From CAYFQH01 sp964345215 (lineage in GTDB: Bacteria > Bacillota > Clostridia > Christensenellales > Aristaeellaceae): 64,000 bases of DNA. This document shows, in pieces, positions 26,642-35,115 of the stretch; positions within the stretch are counted from its first letter, which is position 1, and each line of letters starts with the position of its first letter. The DNA lies in NCBI GenBank assembly GCA_964345215.1, contig CAYFQH010000003.1, positions 12,635-76,634 on the forward strand, written 5' to 3'. The translations under genes were made by a program, and so were the position numbers. The notes under the pieces were generated by a model, which worked only from the letters and a program-made list of their open reading frames with translations, was not told the DNA's origin and ran no database searches.

Positions 26642-26675
26642 AAAACTGCCAGCAATAAGCGCTGGCAGTTTTTTT
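26642..26675 (+). terminator. Terminator of tuf
   Basis: AAAACTGCCAGC and GCTGGCAGTTTT form a strong stem over a short loop, followed by a T run. Confidence 0.9.
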
Positions 26676-26894
26676 ATGCGGATAAATGAAAACAGGCTAA
26701 AGCAAAAAGAAAACCCTATTCATTGTAAAAAAGGGGTTAAAAATGCAGAAGATAAAAAAACGCTGAAAAAGGAAAAATGGAACACTAGGATGCGTGTTGA
26801 TAAAAAAGAGAAAAGATACAGAATAAAGCCCCATAATCAAAGGGATGAAGAAAAAAGAAAAAGCAGAAAAAGTGAAAAAAATTTTAAAAAAAGC
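26676..26894 (+). other. Purine-rich intergenic stretch, no gene recognised
   Basis: About 220 A-rich bases between the tuf terminator and the S10 promoter. An 88-codon lysine-rich open frame (26676-26942) begins inside the terminator, has no ribosome binding site and runs through the promoter, so it is not called. Confidence 0.55.
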
Positions 26895-26923
26895 TTGCTT
26901 TTCGCCGCCCGCTCCGCTATACT
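26895..26923 (+). promoter_or_regulatory. Promoter of the S10 ribosomal operon
   Basis: TTGCTT (26895-26900) and TATACT (26918-26923) with a 17-base spacer, giving a leader of about 150 bases before rpsJ. Confidence 0.7.
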
Positions 26924-26949
26924 ATTGAAGCTGTCTGTTTAGGGATGAA

Positions 26950-27060
26950 ATGATAAGTTGCCGTCTGGCCGGACGGGTAATTATCATGGACTAGCCTGGA
27001 AATCAGGCGACGGACTTAAGGCGGGGAACTGCACCTGCGAGCAAGCCCCATGCACTTGAG
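26950..27060 (+). promoter_or_regulatory. Structured 5' leader of the S10 operon
   Basis: Three helices can be drawn by eye. The first pairs ATGATAA (26950-26956) with TTATCAT (26981-26987) and CCGTC with GACGG inside it. The second pairs GCCTG with CAGGC (26994-27008). The third pairs CTTAAG (27015-27020) with CTTGAG (27055-27060) and GGGG with CCCC inside. Such leaders bind a ribosomal protein (often L4) for autoregulation in other bacteria; that role here is inference. Confidence 0.5.
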
Positions 27061-27080
27061 ACGAAAGAGGAGGTAAACCA

Positions 27081-27389
27081 ATGGCCAATCAAAAAATCAG
27101 AATCAAACTAAAGGCGTATGAGCACACGCTGATCGACCAGTCAGCCCAGCGTATTGTGGATACTGCCAAAAGAACCGGAGCAAAGGTATCAGGGCCTATC
27201 CCACTGCCTACAGAAAAGGAAATTATTACCATTTTGCGCTCCCCCCACGTTAACAAAGATAGCCGTGAGCAGTTCGAAATGCGCACTCATAAGCGCTTAA
27301 TCGATATTCACAACCCGAATCCCCGTACGGTGGACGCCATGATGAAGCTTGATCTTCCTGCTGGTGTCGAAATTGAAATCAAGCTTTAA
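27081..27389 (+). CDS. rpsJ: 30S ribosomal protein S10
   Basis: A 102-residue S10 with the canonical IRIKLKAYEHTLIDQSAQRIVDTAKRTGA-type N-terminal half and the SPHVNKDSREQFEMRTHKRL stretch. It is part of the 30S head and, as NusE, of transcription antitermination complexes. It is the first gene of the S10-spc-alpha transcription unit, behind an AGAGGAGG site and a structured leader, with rplC 19 bases downstream. Confidence 0.98.
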   Translation: MANQKIRIKLKAYEHTLIDQSAQRIVDTAKRTGAKVSGPIPLPTEKEIITILRSPHVNKDSREQFEMRTHKRLIDIHNPNPRTVDAMMKLDLPAGVEIEIKL

Positions 27390-27408
27390 TTTGCAGGAGG
27401 TGTGAATC

Positions 27409-28050
27409 ATGAAAAAAGCGATTTTAGGTAAAAAGCTGGGCATGACGCAGATCTTTGCAGAAGATGGACGTTTAATCCCAGTAACAGTTATTGAAGCGGG
27501 CCCTTGCACGGTCGTGCAAAAGAAAACCGCCGAAAAAGACGGCTACGAAGCCATTCAAGTTGGATTTGATTCCTTAACCGAAAACAGGGCAAAAAAACTG
27601 CTGACCAAACCCGAAGCAGGCCACCTTAAAAAGGCCGGTGTTGCTCCTGTACGTACATTAAAAGAATTCCGCTTAGACGACATTGCGCCATATGAAGTGG
27701 GGCAGGAAATTAAAGCTGACATTTTTGTCCAGGGCGACAAAATCGACGTTTCCGGCATCAGCAAAGGCCACGGTTTTACTGGCGTTATTCAGCGCTGGAA
27801 CCAAAGCACCGGCCCCATGAGCCACGGTTCTAAATACCACAGAGGTGTTGGCGCCATGGCAGCGGCAAGCTATCCTGGCCGCGTATTTAAAAACAAAAAA
27901 ATGTCAGGCCACTACGGCGATGAAAAAGTAACTATTGCCAACCTGGAAGTTGTGCAGGTTGACAGTGAACGAAATTTATTGTTGGTAAAAGGTTCCGTAC
28001 CCGGAAATAAAGGTGGATTGCTGTTTATCCGCAATTCACATAAGGCCTAA
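27409..28050 (+). CDS. rplC: 50S ribosomal protein L3
   Basis: A 213-residue L3, one of the proteins that start 50S assembly near the peptidyl transferase centre. It begins KAILGKKLGMTQIFAEDGR and contains the conserved internal loop GHGFTGVIQRWNQSTGPMSHGSKYHRGVG. The length is normal. It follows GCAGGAGGTG and precedes rplD by 26 bases. Confidence 0.98.
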   Translation: MKKAILGKKLGMTQIFAEDGRLIPVTVIEAGPCTVVQKKTAEKDGYEAIQVGFDSLTENRAKKLLTKPEAGHLKKAGVAPVRTLKEFRLDDIAPYEVGQEIKADIFVQGDKIDVSGISKGHGFTGVIQRWNQSTGPMSHGSKYHRGVGAMAAASYPGRVFKNKKMSGHYGDEKVTIANLEVVQVDSERNLLLVKGSVPGNKGGLLFIRNSHKA

Positions 28051-28076
28051 GCTTGCATAAGGAGGAAGACAGTACA

Positions 28077-28703
28077 ATGCCTAAAACAACTCTATATAAT
28101 ATGGAAGGCAAGGCCCTTGGCGAAATTGAACTAAGTGAAGAAATTTTTGCTGCACCTATTAATGTGGGCGCAATGCATTTGGTTGTTCGCTCTATTCTTG
28201 CCAACAAACGCCAAGGGAACCAAAGCACCTTATCCCGCGGCGAAGTTCGCGGCGGCGGACGAAAAATTTATCGTCAAAAAGGAACAGGCAATGCCCGCCA
28301 CCATGGCAACCGGGCGCCTCAGTTCCGTCACGGTGGAGTGGTATTCGCTCCCAAACCCAGAGATTATGTGGTCAACGTTCCCCGTAAAGTGCGCCGCCTT
28401 GCTTTTAAAAGCGCATTAACCTCTAAGCTTAACGCTGGAGAAATTATGGTAATTGATCAGCTGACTTTGGCAGAAGGCAAAACCCGTTTGATGGTTAAAG
28501 TATTAAAAGACCTGGAGGCGGCAAAAAACACCCTGATTGTTCTGGAAGACAAGAACGAAAACGTTCAGCGGGCTTCCGGCAACATCCAAGGTTTGAACTA
28601 TGCCTATGCTAACACTTTAAACGTATACGACATCTTGCGCGCGGGCAAAATCATCTTTACCCAGGGCGCAACCAAAAACGTTGAGGAGGTATACGGACAA
28701 TGA
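28077..28703 (+). CDS. rplD: 50S ribosomal protein L4
   Basis: A 208-residue L4 with the extended loop SRGEVRGGGRKIYRQKGTGNARHG-like segment that lines the exit tunnel. In several bacteria L4 also represses its own S10 operon. I take the ATG at 28077, nine bases after AAGGAGGAAG, because the family begins with a short MPK stretch; an in-frame ATG at 28053 sits upstream of that binding site. It overlaps rplW by four bases. Confidence 0.98.
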   Translation: MPKTTLYNMEGKALGEIELSEEIFAAPINVGAMHLVVRSILANKRQGNQSTLSRGEVRGGGRKIYRQKGTGNARHHGNRAPQFRHGGVVFAPKPRDYVVNVPRKVRRLAFKSALTSKLNAGEIMVIDQLTLAEGKTRLMVKVLKDLEAAKNTLIVLEDKNENVQRASGNIQGLNYAYANTLNVYDILRAGKIIFTQGATKNVEEVYGQ

Positions 28704-29005
28704 AAAACCCTCATGACGTGATTTTACGCCCTGTGCTGACTGAAAAAGCTTATGATGGCATTGCCGATAAACGCTATGTGTTTGAAGTAGCCGTTGGTGC
28801 CAACAAAACCGAAATCAAGTTAGCCCTTGAAGAAATCTTTAAAGAAGACGGCGTTAAAGTAGAAAGAGTAAACACCATGCGCACCTTAGGTAAAATTAAA
28901 CGCCAAGGCCAACACCAGGGGCGCACACCAGAAATTAAAAAAGCCTATATTACCTTAAAGAAGGATTCTAAACCCATCCGTTTCTTTGAAGGCATGGCTG
29001 AATAA
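28700..29005 (+). CDS. rplW: 50S ribosomal protein L23
   Basis: A 101-residue L23, which sits at the exit of the peptide tunnel and docks trigger factor and SRP. It contains DVILRPVLTEKAYD and the YVFEVAVGANKTEIKLALEEIF helix region, with the basic loop KRQGQHQGRTPEIKKAYITL. Its start overlaps the rplD stop (ATGA), indicating coupled translation. Confidence 0.98.
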   Translation: MKNPHDVILRPVLTEKAYDGIADKRYVFEVAVGANKTEIKLALEEIFKEDGVKVERVNTMRTLGKIKRQGQHQGRTPEIKKAYITLKKDSKPIRFFEGMAE

Positions 29006-29022
29006 AGCAGGGAGGACTTACC

Positions 29023-29856
29023 ATGGCTATTCGCGTATATAAGCCGACTACGCCCGCCCGGCGCTTTATGTCGGTACTGACCTATGAAGAAATTACCAAG
29101 AAAAAACCAGAAAAATCTTTGCTTGAGCCAATGAAAAAGCACGCTGGCCGTAACAAGCAAGGGAAGATCACCGTTCGTCACCGGGGCGGCGGAAACAAAA
29201 CCCACTACCGTATTATTGACTTTAAACGCAACAAGCTGGAAGTGCCGGCAAAAGTTGCCGCCATTGAATACGACCCAAACCGTTCCGCCTTTATCGCCCT
29301 TTTGTTTTATGTAGACGGCGAAAAAAGGTACATCTTAGCCCCCCAGGGGCTGAAGGTGGGAGACAAAGTTGTATCCAGCGAAAGCGCTGACATCAAGGTG
29401 GGCAACTCCCTTCCGATTGCAAACATTCCTGTAGGTACTTTGATTCACAACATTGAGCTTAAGCCGGGCCGCGGCGGCCAGTTGGTCCGCTCTGCCGGCA
29501 ACAGTGCCCAGCTGATGGCAAAAGAAGGAGGCTATGCCCTGCTTCGTCTGCCCTCTGGCGAAGTGCGGAAAGTACCCCTAAACGGCAGAGCCACCATTGG
29601 CGTTGTGGGCAACCACGATCATGAAAACGTTCGCATTGGTAAGGCCGGCCGTGTTCGCCACATGGGCAGGCGCCCCAGCGTTCGCGGTGTTGTAATGAAC
29701 CCCGTTGATCACCCGCATGGCGGCGGTGAAGGAAAATCTCCTGTAGGTATGCCCGCGCCGCTAACACCCTGGGGAAAACCTGCACTAGGTATGAAAACAC
29801 GCAAACATAAAAAATATTCTAACGATATGATTGTAAAACGTGCGGGTGAAAAATAA
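29023..29856 (+). CDS. rplB: 50S ribosomal protein L2
   Basis: A 277-residue L2, essential for subunit association and the peptidyl transferase centre. Conserved stretches are GRNKQGKITVRHRGGGNKTHYR near the N-terminus and VMNPVDHPHGGGEGKSPVG, containing the functionally important histidine region. The length and end (KYSNDMIVKRAGEK) are usual. It follows a GGGAGG site. Confidence 0.98.
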   Translation: MAIRVYKPTTPARRFMSVLTYEEITKKKPEKSLLEPMKKHAGRNKQGKITVRHRGGGNKTHYRIIDFKRNKLEVPAKVAAIEYDPNRSAFIALLFYVDGEKRYILAPQGLKVGDKVVSSESADIKVGNSLPIANIPVGTLIHNIELKPGRGGQLVRSAGNSAQLMAKEGGYALLRLPSGEVRKVPLNGRATIGVVGNHDHENVRIGKAGRVRHMGRRPSVRGVVMNPVDHPHGGGEGKSPVGMPAPLTPWGKPALGMKTRKHKKYSNDMIVKRAGEK

Positions 29857-29889
29857 GCACGAACCTAGTAGGAAGGAGGCAGTCAACTC

Positions 29890-30168
29890 ATGAGCCGTTC
29901 AGTTAAAAAGGGACCTTATATTAGCGCAGTACTGTTAAAGCGCGTAGAAGAAATGAACAATTCCGGCAAAAAAACAGTGCTCAAAACCTGGTCAAGAGCT
30001 TCTACTATTTTTCCGGATTTCGTAGGCCACACCATCGCCGTACATGATGGGCGCAAACATGTGCCGGTGTATGTAACGGAGGATATGGTTGGTCATAAAC
30101 TAGGCGAATTCGCACCCACGCGGACCTTCCGGGGCCACGCCGGGGATAAGGCTAGTGGCCGAAAATAA
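29890..30168 (+). CDS. rpsS: 30S ribosomal protein S19
   Basis: A 92-residue S19 of the 30S head, which contacts S13 and the tRNA region. It begins SRSVKKGPYISAVLLKRV and contains the conserved WSRASTIFPDFVGHTIAVHDGRKHVPVYV core. It follows AAGGAGGCAG. Intergenic spacing to rplV is 21 bases. Confidence 0.98.
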   Translation: MSRSVKKGPYISAVLLKRVEEMNNSGKKTVLKTWSRASTIFPDFVGHTIAVHDGRKHVPVYVTEDMVGHKLGEFAPTRTFRGHAGDKASGRK

Positions 30169-30189
30169 TAGGGAAGGAGTGAGTACCAG

Positions 30190-30573
30190 ATGGCAAAAAA
30201 CACAAAAGAAAAAGCACTGGCCCGTGAGGCTAACCGCGACAGGCGCCCTCAGGCCCATGTGAAATATGTTCGGATCTCCTCCCGTAAGGTGAAGATCGTG
30301 CTTGACTTAATTCGCGGAAAAAATGTGGACGAAGCATCAGCCATTTTAATGTATACCCCCAAAGCCGCATCACCGGTATTGCTAAAACTTTTAAACAGTG
30401 CCATTGCCAATGCGGTAAACAACCAGGATATGGACCGAAGCGCCTTATACGTGGCCGAAGTTTATGCCAACCAGGGGCCTACATTAAAACGATACCTTGC
30501 AAGAAGCCGCGGAAGCGCAGCCCCCATTTTAAAACGCACCAGCCATATTTCGATTGTGCTGGATCAAAAGTAA
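30190..30573 (+). CDS. rplV: 50S ribosomal protein L22
   Basis: A 127-residue L22. The family core begins around residue 20 (AHVKYVRISSRKVKIVLDLIRGK), preceded here by a charged extension of about 18 residues that is longer than in many bacteria. The tunnel beta-hairpin lies in PTLKRYLARSRGSAAPILKRTSHI. The start follows GGAAGGAGTGAG. Confidence 0.97.
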   Translation: MAKNTKEKALAREANRDRRPQAHVKYVRISSRKVKIVLDLIRGKNVDEASAILMYTPKAASPVLLKLLNSAIANAVNNQDMDRSALYVAEVYANQGPTLKRYLARSRGSAAPILKRTSHISIVLDQK

Positions 30574-30594
30574 TCTGAAGGAGGAGGTTATCAA

Positions 30595-31269
30595 ATGGGT
30601 CAGAAAGTGAACCCACACGGCGCTCGTGTAGGCGTTATATTCGACTGGAGTACACGTTGGTATTCCGGAAAAAAAGATTTTGCGAACAACCTCGTTGAGG
30701 ATTACAACCTTCGCAAAATGTTAAAAGAAAAGTATTATACAACAGGCATCAGCCGCATTGATATTGAAAGAAGTGCCAACCGCATTACTGTAAATATCTT
30801 TACCGCAAAGCCTGGTATGATTATTGGCCGCGGCGGCGCAGGGATTGAAGCCCTTAAAAAAGACATTGATAAAATGTTGGGCCGCCCCGCTCAGTTAAAT
30901 GTAATGGAAATTAAAAACCCCGACACCGACGCTCAACTTGTAGCCGAGAATATTGCCCAGCAACTGGAGAAGCGCATCAGCTTCCGCCGTGCGATGAAAC
31001 AATCCATTCAGCGCTCGATGCGCGCGGGTGTAAAGGGAATTAAAACAGCTGTTGGCGGCCGGTTAGGCGGCGCAGACATTGCTAGAACCGAACACTACCA
31101 CGAAGGTTCTATTCCCCTGCAAACCCTGCGGGCCAACATTGACTATGGCTTTGCAGAAGCCCATACTACTTACGGCCGTATCGGTGTGAAAGTTTGGATT
31201 TATAAGGGACAGATTTTGCCTAAGGCTAAGCAAGCCCCGGCCCCTGCCCGCAGCGAAGGAGGCAAGTAA
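30595..31269 (+). CDS. rpsC: 30S ribosomal protein S3
   Basis: A 224-residue S3 at the mRNA entry of the 30S subunit. It begins GQKVNPHGARVGVIFDWSTRWY, has the KH-domain loop MIIGRGGAGIEALKKDI, and the C-terminal domain with GGRLGGADIARTEHYHEG. A short Ala/Pro-rich tail ends the protein. The next gene starts three bases later. Confidence 0.98.
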   Translation: MGQKVNPHGARVGVIFDWSTRWYSGKKDFANNLVEDYNLRKMLKEKYYTTGISRIDIERSANRITVNIFTAKPGMIIGRGGAGIEALKKDIDKMLGRPAQLNVMEIKNPDTDAQLVAENIAQQLEKRISFRRAMKQSIQRSMRAGVKGIKTAVGGRLGGADIARTEHYHEGSIPLQTLRANIDYGFAEAHTTYGRIGVKVWIYKGQILPKAKQAPAPARSEGGK

Positions 31270-31272
31270 CCC

Positions 31273-31719
31273 ATGTTAATGCCCAAAAGAGTGAAACGCC
31301 GTAAAGTGTTTCGTGGCCGGATGAAGGGAAAAGCTTCCCGCGGCAATCTCATTGCTTATGGTGAATTTGGTTTGGTGGCAGCAGAACCTTGTTGGATCAC
31401 AAGCCAGCAAATTGAAGCAGCCCGTATTGCAATGACCCGTTACACTAAGCGTGGCGGACAAGTATGGATTAAAATTTTTCCCGATAAACCTGTAACTGAA
31501 AAACCTGCTGAAACACGCATGGGATCGGGCAAAGGTTCACCGGAATACTGGGTAGCAGTTGTAAAGCCCGGCAGGGTCATGTTTGAAATTGCCGGCGTTA
31601 GTGAGGAAGTAGCCAGAGAAGCGCTGCGTTTAGCCTCCCATAAGCTGCCCCTAAAAACCAAGTTTGCCAAAAAAGAAGATTTGGCGAAGAAGTACGAAGC
31701 GGGTGGTGATAGTAAATGA
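31273..31719 (+). CDS. rplP: 50S ribosomal protein L16
   Basis: A 148-residue L16, which organises the A site of the 50S subunit. It begins MLMPKRVKRRKVFRGRMKG and has the conserved WITSQQIEAARIAMTRYTKRGGQVWIKIFPDKP and MGSGKGSPEYWVAVVKPG segments. GAAGGAGGC precedes it inside the end of rpsC. It overlaps rpmC by four bases. Confidence 0.98.
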   Translation: MLMPKRVKRRKVFRGRMKGKASRGNLIAYGEFGLVAAEPCWITSQQIEAARIAMTRYTKRGGQVWIKIFPDKPVTEKPAETRMGSGKGSPEYWVAVVKPGRVMFEIAGVSEEVAREALRLASHKLPLKTKFAKKEDLAKKYEAGGDSK

Positions 31720-31913
31720 AGGCAAAAGAGTTTGCAGCAATGAACCAAGAACAGCTGAATGAAAAGGTGAATGAGCTGAAAAGCGAGCTATTCAACCTTC
31801 GTTTCCAACTCGCCACTGGCCAGTTGGAAAACACGATGCAGATTTCTTATGTAAAAAGAGATATTGCCCGTGCCAAGACCGTCCTACGTCAACTGGAACA
31901 AAAACAGGCTTAA
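31716..31913 (+). CDS. rpmC: 50S ribosomal protein L29
   Basis: A 65-residue L29, a two-helix protein near the tunnel exit. The pattern KELFNLRFQLATGQLENT (here ELKSELFNLRFQLATGQLEN) is diagnostic. Its start overlaps the rplP stop (ATGA). Confidence 0.97.
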   Translation: MKAKEFAAMNQEQLNEKVNELKSELFNLRFQLATGQLENTMQISYVKRDIARAKTVLRQLEQKQA

Positions 31914-31940
31914 AGTTTGTGAAAGGAGGCAACCGCTTCA

Positions 31941-32201
31941 ATGTCTGAACAAAGAGGAATTAGAAAGAGCCGCATAGGTGTTGTGGTAAGCGACAAGATG
32001 GACAAAACCATCGTTGTATCCATCAAAACCCGTGTCCGCCATCCCTTATATGGGAAAATTATGAATCAAACAAGCAAATTAAAAGCCCACGATGAGAATA
32101 ACCAGTGTGGTATCGGCGATACTGTACGGGTTATGGAAACCAGGCCCCTTAGCAAAACCAAGCACTGGCGCCTAGTTGAGATCATCGAGAAGGCTAAGTA
32201 A
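31941..32201 (+). CDS. rpsQ: 30S ribosomal protein S17
   Basis: An 86-residue S17 with an OB-fold that binds 16S rRNA early in assembly. It contains RIGVVVSDKMDKTIVVSIKT and GDTVRVMETRPLSKTKHWRLVEI, both canonical. It follows GAAAGGAGG and lies 27 bases before rplN. Confidence 0.98.
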   Translation: MSEQRGIRKSRIGVVVSDKMDKTIVVSIKTRVRHPLYGKIMNQTSKLKAHDENNQCGIGDTVRVMETRPLSKTKHWRLVEIIEKAK

Positions 32202-32228
32202 TGAGCCGTCGTAAAGGAGGAAGTTTCC

Positions 32229-32597
32229 ATGATCCAGCCGCAAACGCGACTTAAGGTGGCCGATAACTCCGGCGCCAAAGAAATTATGTGCATCCGCGTG
32301 CTCGGCGGTTCGTTCCGCCGTGATGGCTCCATTGGTGATATTATTGTGGCAAGTGTTAAAAGCGCAAACCCTGGTGGCGCTGTTAAAAAGGGTGACGTAA
32401 TCAGAGCGGTTATCGTTCGCACCCGTAAAAACCGCCGCAGACCCGATGGAAGCTACATCAAATTTGACGATAACGCAGCTGTTATCATCAATGACCAAAA
32501 AATGCCCCGCGGAACCCGTATATTCGGACCTGTAGCCCGTGAGCTGCGCGAAAAAGATTTTATGAAAATTGTTTCGCTGGCTCCTGAAGTATTATAA
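32229..32597 (+). CDS. rplN: 50S ribosomal protein L14
   Basis: A 122-residue L14, a 50S intersubunit-face protein and the docking site of silencing factor RsfS. It begins MIQPQTRLKVADNSGAKEIMCIRVLGG and ends REKDFMKIVSLAPEVL, the standard termini. It follows AAAGGAGGAAG and marks the end of the S10 and start of the spc gene block, with no terminator or promoter seen between. Confidence 0.98.
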   Translation: MIQPQTRLKVADNSGAKEIMCIRVLGGSFRRDGSIGDIIVASVKSANPGGAVKKGDVIRAVIVRTRKNRRRPDGSYIKFDDNAAVIINDQKMPRGTRIFGPVARELREKDFMKIVSLAPEVL

Positions 32598-32612
32598 GGA
32601 GGTGTAACGATT

Positions 32613-32951
32613 ATGCATGTTCGTTCAAATGATCAGGTCGTTGTCATCTCCGGAGACAACAAGGGACAACAAGGAAAAATTTTAACTGCCTATCCTAAAA
32701 CAGGCAGAGTGATTGTTGAAGGCGTTGCATTGGTAAAAAAACACCAAAAGCCACGCCGTCAGGGAGAAGCTGGGGGAATTATTACGAAGGAAAGTACTAT
32801 TGATGCCTCCAACGTAATGCTAATTTGCCCCAAATGCTCCAAACCGACCAGAGTAAACCACGCAAAGGCTGAAATGGAAGGAAAAGATGGAATTAAAAAA
32901 ATGAAGAGCGTACGAGTATGTAAAAAGTGCGGCGCTCAAATTGATCAGTAA
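32613..32951 (+). CDS. rplX: 50S ribosomal protein L24
   Basis: A 112-residue L24 with an N-terminal KOW motif (DQVVVISGDNKGQQGKILTAYPKTGRVIVEG). The C-terminal part carries two CxxC pairs (CPKCSK and CKKCG), the zinc-type form common in Firmicutes. L24 starts 50S assembly. It lies 15 bases after rplN behind AAGGAGGTG. Confidence 0.98.
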   Translation: MHVRSNDQVVVISGDNKGQQGKILTAYPKTGRVIVEGVALVKKHQKPRRQGEAGGIITKESTIDASNVMLICPKCSKPTRVNHAKAEMEGKDGIKKMKSVRVCKKCGAQIDQ

Positions 32952-32965
32952 AGGAGATTCAGCCC

Positions 32966-33508
32966 ATGGCTACCAGATTAAAAGAAAAATATTTAGCCGA
33001 AGCTGCACCTGCTTTACAGCAAAAATTCGGCTATAAAAACGTGATGCAAACACCAAAACTGGAAAAAGTTGTGATTAACATCGGTCTTGGTAATGCAAAG
33101 GATAACCCGAAAAAATTTGAAGCAGCGGTAAATGAGCTAACGGTTATTTCCGGCCAAAAACCCCTTACGATTAAAGCGAAAAGAAGCGTAGCTAACTTTA
33201 AGCTTCGTGAAGGGATGAATATTGCTACAAAAGTAACTTTACGGGGCAAGCAAATGGAAGAGTTTGTTGATAAACTCATTAACATCGCCCTTCCCCGTGT
33301 ACGCGACTTTAGAGGCGTATCCAACAAGGCTTTTGACGGCCGGGGCAACTACGCCTTAGGCATAAAGGAACAATTGATTTTTCCCGAAATAAACTACGAC
33401 ACTGTAGAAGAAATTCGCGGAATGGAAATCATCTTTATTACAACAGCAAATACCGATGAGGAATGTAAAGAACTCTTAACCCTCCTTGGTATGCCATTTG
33501 CACATTAA
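32966..33508 (+). CDS. rplE: 50S ribosomal protein L5
   Basis: A 180-residue L5 that anchors 5S rRNA to the 50S subunit. It contains KVVINIGLGNAKDNPK, the GQKPLTIKAKRSVANFKLREG segment and the C-terminal IIFITTANTDEECKELLTLLGMPFAH. Length and termini are standard. Confidence 0.98.
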   Translation: MATRLKEKYLAEAAPALQQKFGYKNVMQTPKLEKVVINIGLGNAKDNPKKFEAAVNELTVISGQKPLTIKAKRSVANFKLREGMNIATKVTLRGKQMEEFVDKLINIALPRVRDFRGVSNKAFDGRGNYALGIKEQLIFPEINYDTVEEIRGMEIIFITTANTDEECKELLTLLGMPFAH

Positions 33509-33525
33509 AGGGAGGAGTAAAAGTT

Positions 33526-33711
33526 ATGGCTAAAAAAAGTATGATTATCAAACAACAAAGAGAGCCTAAGTTCTCCACCCGTGCATATACACGTTGCCGC
33601 ATTTGCGGAAGACCTCACGCAGTGCTCCGTAAATATGGTGTTTGCCGTATTTGCTTTAGAGAATTAGCTTATCAAGGTCAAATCCCCGGCGTACGCAAAG
33701 CCAGTTGGTAA
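33526..33711 (+). CDS. rpsZ: 30S ribosomal protein S14, zinc-binding type
   Basis: A 61-residue S14 of the short zinc type. The four ligands C24, C27, C40 and C43 (CRICG and CRICF) are all present. Many Firmicutes also keep a longer zinc-free S14 for zinc starvation; none is in the window. It follows GGGAGGAG. Confidence 0.98.
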   Translation: MAKKSMIIKQQREPKFSTRAYTRCRICGRPHAVLRKYGVCRICFRELAYQGQIPGVRKASW

Positions 33712-33740
33712 TAGGGGAAGAACGGAAGGAGGTCCATTAG

Positions 33741-34142
33741 ATGCTCGTGAATGATCCAGTTGCCGATATGCTTACCCGCATTCGCAATGCACAGGTTGCA
33801 AAGCATGATGCTGTGTTGGTGCCTGCAAGCAACACCAAAAAAGCCATTGCCAAGATTCTTTTGGCAGAAGGCTATGTAAAAGCAGTAGATTATGTAAAAG
33901 ATGGGTCTTCAAACAATATTAAAATTGTTTTGAAGTACCTTGATGGAAAAAACCAACCGGTTATTGCCGGCTTAAAAAGAATTTCAAAACCCGGTTTACG
34001 GGTTTACGCAAAATGCAATGACCTGCCTAAGGTTTTAGGCGGGCTGGGTATTGCAATTATTAGTACATCAAAAGGAATTATGACCGATAAACAAGCCCGT
34101 CAAAGCGCCATGGGTGGCGAAGTGATGGCTTATATCTGGTAA
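33741..34142 (+). CDS. rpsH: 30S ribosomal protein S8
   Basis: A 133-residue S8, a central 16S rRNA binder and in enteric bacteria the repressor of the spc operon. It begins NDPVADMLTRIRNAQ and ends STSKGIMTDKQARQSAMGGEVMAYIW, the normal C-terminus. It follows GGAAGGAGG. Confidence 0.98.
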   Translation: MLVNDPVADMLTRIRNAQVAKHDAVLVPASNTKKAIAKILLAEGYVKAVDYVKDGSSNNIKIVLKYLDGKNQPVIAGLKRISKPGLRVYAKCNDLPKVLGGLGIAIISTSKGIMTDKQARQSAMGGEVMAYIW

Positions 34143-34171
34143 TAAACCGACACGTCAATGGAGGTGCGCTT

Positions 34172-34711
34172 ATGTCTAGAATCGGAAAGCTTCCGATCAC
34201 AATTCCCGCGGGCGTGACGGTGACGGTGGCAGACGACAACACTGTAACAGTTAAAGGCCCAAAAGGTGAACTGTCCCAGTGGGTCAACCGTGATATTACC
34301 GTTGAGCAGGAAGGCAATGTCCTTACCCTGATTCGCCCGTCCGATGCAAAGCCCCATAAGGCCATGCACGGATTATACCGCAGTTTAGTTAACAACATGG
34401 TTGTTGGCGTAACAGACGGATACTCAAAAACTTTAGAACTGGTTGGTACCGGTTACCGGGCACAGGTAGATGGAAAGAAGTTAACCCTAAATGTTGGCTA
34501 CTCTCATCCCGTTGTGTTTGAAGCACCGGAGAATGTCAGTTTTGAAACCCCCGCCGCTACAAAAATTATTGTTAAAGGCATTAGCAAGCAAGTAGTAGGC
34601 AACTTGGCAGCCGACATTCGTGCCGTACGTAAACCCGAGCCTTACCTTGGTAAAGGCATTAAGTACGAAAACGAATATATCCGCCGCAAAGAAGGAAAAA
34701 CCGGTAAATAA
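34172..34711 (+). CDS. rplF: 50S ribosomal protein L6
   Basis: A 179-residue L6, made of two related halves, near the factor-binding site. It begins SRIGKLPITIPAGVTVTV and has the C-terminal RRPEPYKGKGIKY-type motif, here RKPEPYLGKGIKYENEYIRRKEGKTGK. Start follows GGAGGTG. Confidence 0.98.
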   Translation: MSRIGKLPITIPAGVTVTVADDNTVTVKGPKGELSQWVNRDITVEQEGNVLTLIRPSDAKPHKAMHGLYRSLVNNMVVGVTDGYSKTLELVGTGYRAQVDGKKLTLNVGYSHPVVFEAPENVSFETPAATKIIVKGISKQVVGNLAADIRAVRKPEPYLGKGIKYENEYIRRKEGKTGK

Positions 34712-34729
34712 GAAAGGGAGTGAACGCAG

Positions 34730-35098
34730 ATGTTTAAAAAGCTTGACCGGAATAAGAATCGTGCTATCCGTCATGCTCGGATTCGTAAAAAAATCAGCGG
34801 CACCCCCGAAATGCCGCGTCTGTGCGTTTTTCGCAGTACAAATCACATCTATGCCCAAATCATTGATGATTTAAAAGGGCATACCTTAGTAGCTGCTTCA
34901 ACGATTGACCCTCAATTAAAGGGACAGCTTGAAGAAGTAGATAAAAAAGGTGCCTCAAAACTTGTGGGCAAGCTTATTGCCGAGCGAGCTTTGCAAGCGG
35001 GCATCAAATCAGTAGTGTTTGATCGGGGCGGTCATGTTTATACCGGCCGTGTTGAACAGTTAGCTGCTGGTGCCCGTGAAGCGGGTCTGGAATTCTAA
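34730..35098 (+). CDS. rplR: 50S ribosomal protein L18
   Basis: A 122-residue L18 that binds 5S rRNA with L5. It contains RHARIRKKISGTPEMPRLCVFRS and the C-terminal VVFDRGGHVYTGRVEQLAAGAREAGLEF. It follows AAAGGGAG and is 18 bases after rplF. Confidence 0.98.
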   Translation: MFKKLDRNKNRAIRHARIRKKISGTPEMPRLCVFRSTNHIYAQIIDDLKGHTLVAASTIDPQLKGQLEEVDKKGASKLVGKLIAERALQAGIKSVVFDRGGHVYTGRVEQLAAGAREAGLEF

Positions 35099-35115
35099 GA
35101 GAAGGAGGAAGAGCT

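Noticed and set aside
26676..26942. 88-codon open frame rich in lysine
   Set aside because: It starts inside the tuf terminator, has no ribosome binding site, runs through the S10 promoter and has the composition of translated A-rich spacer.
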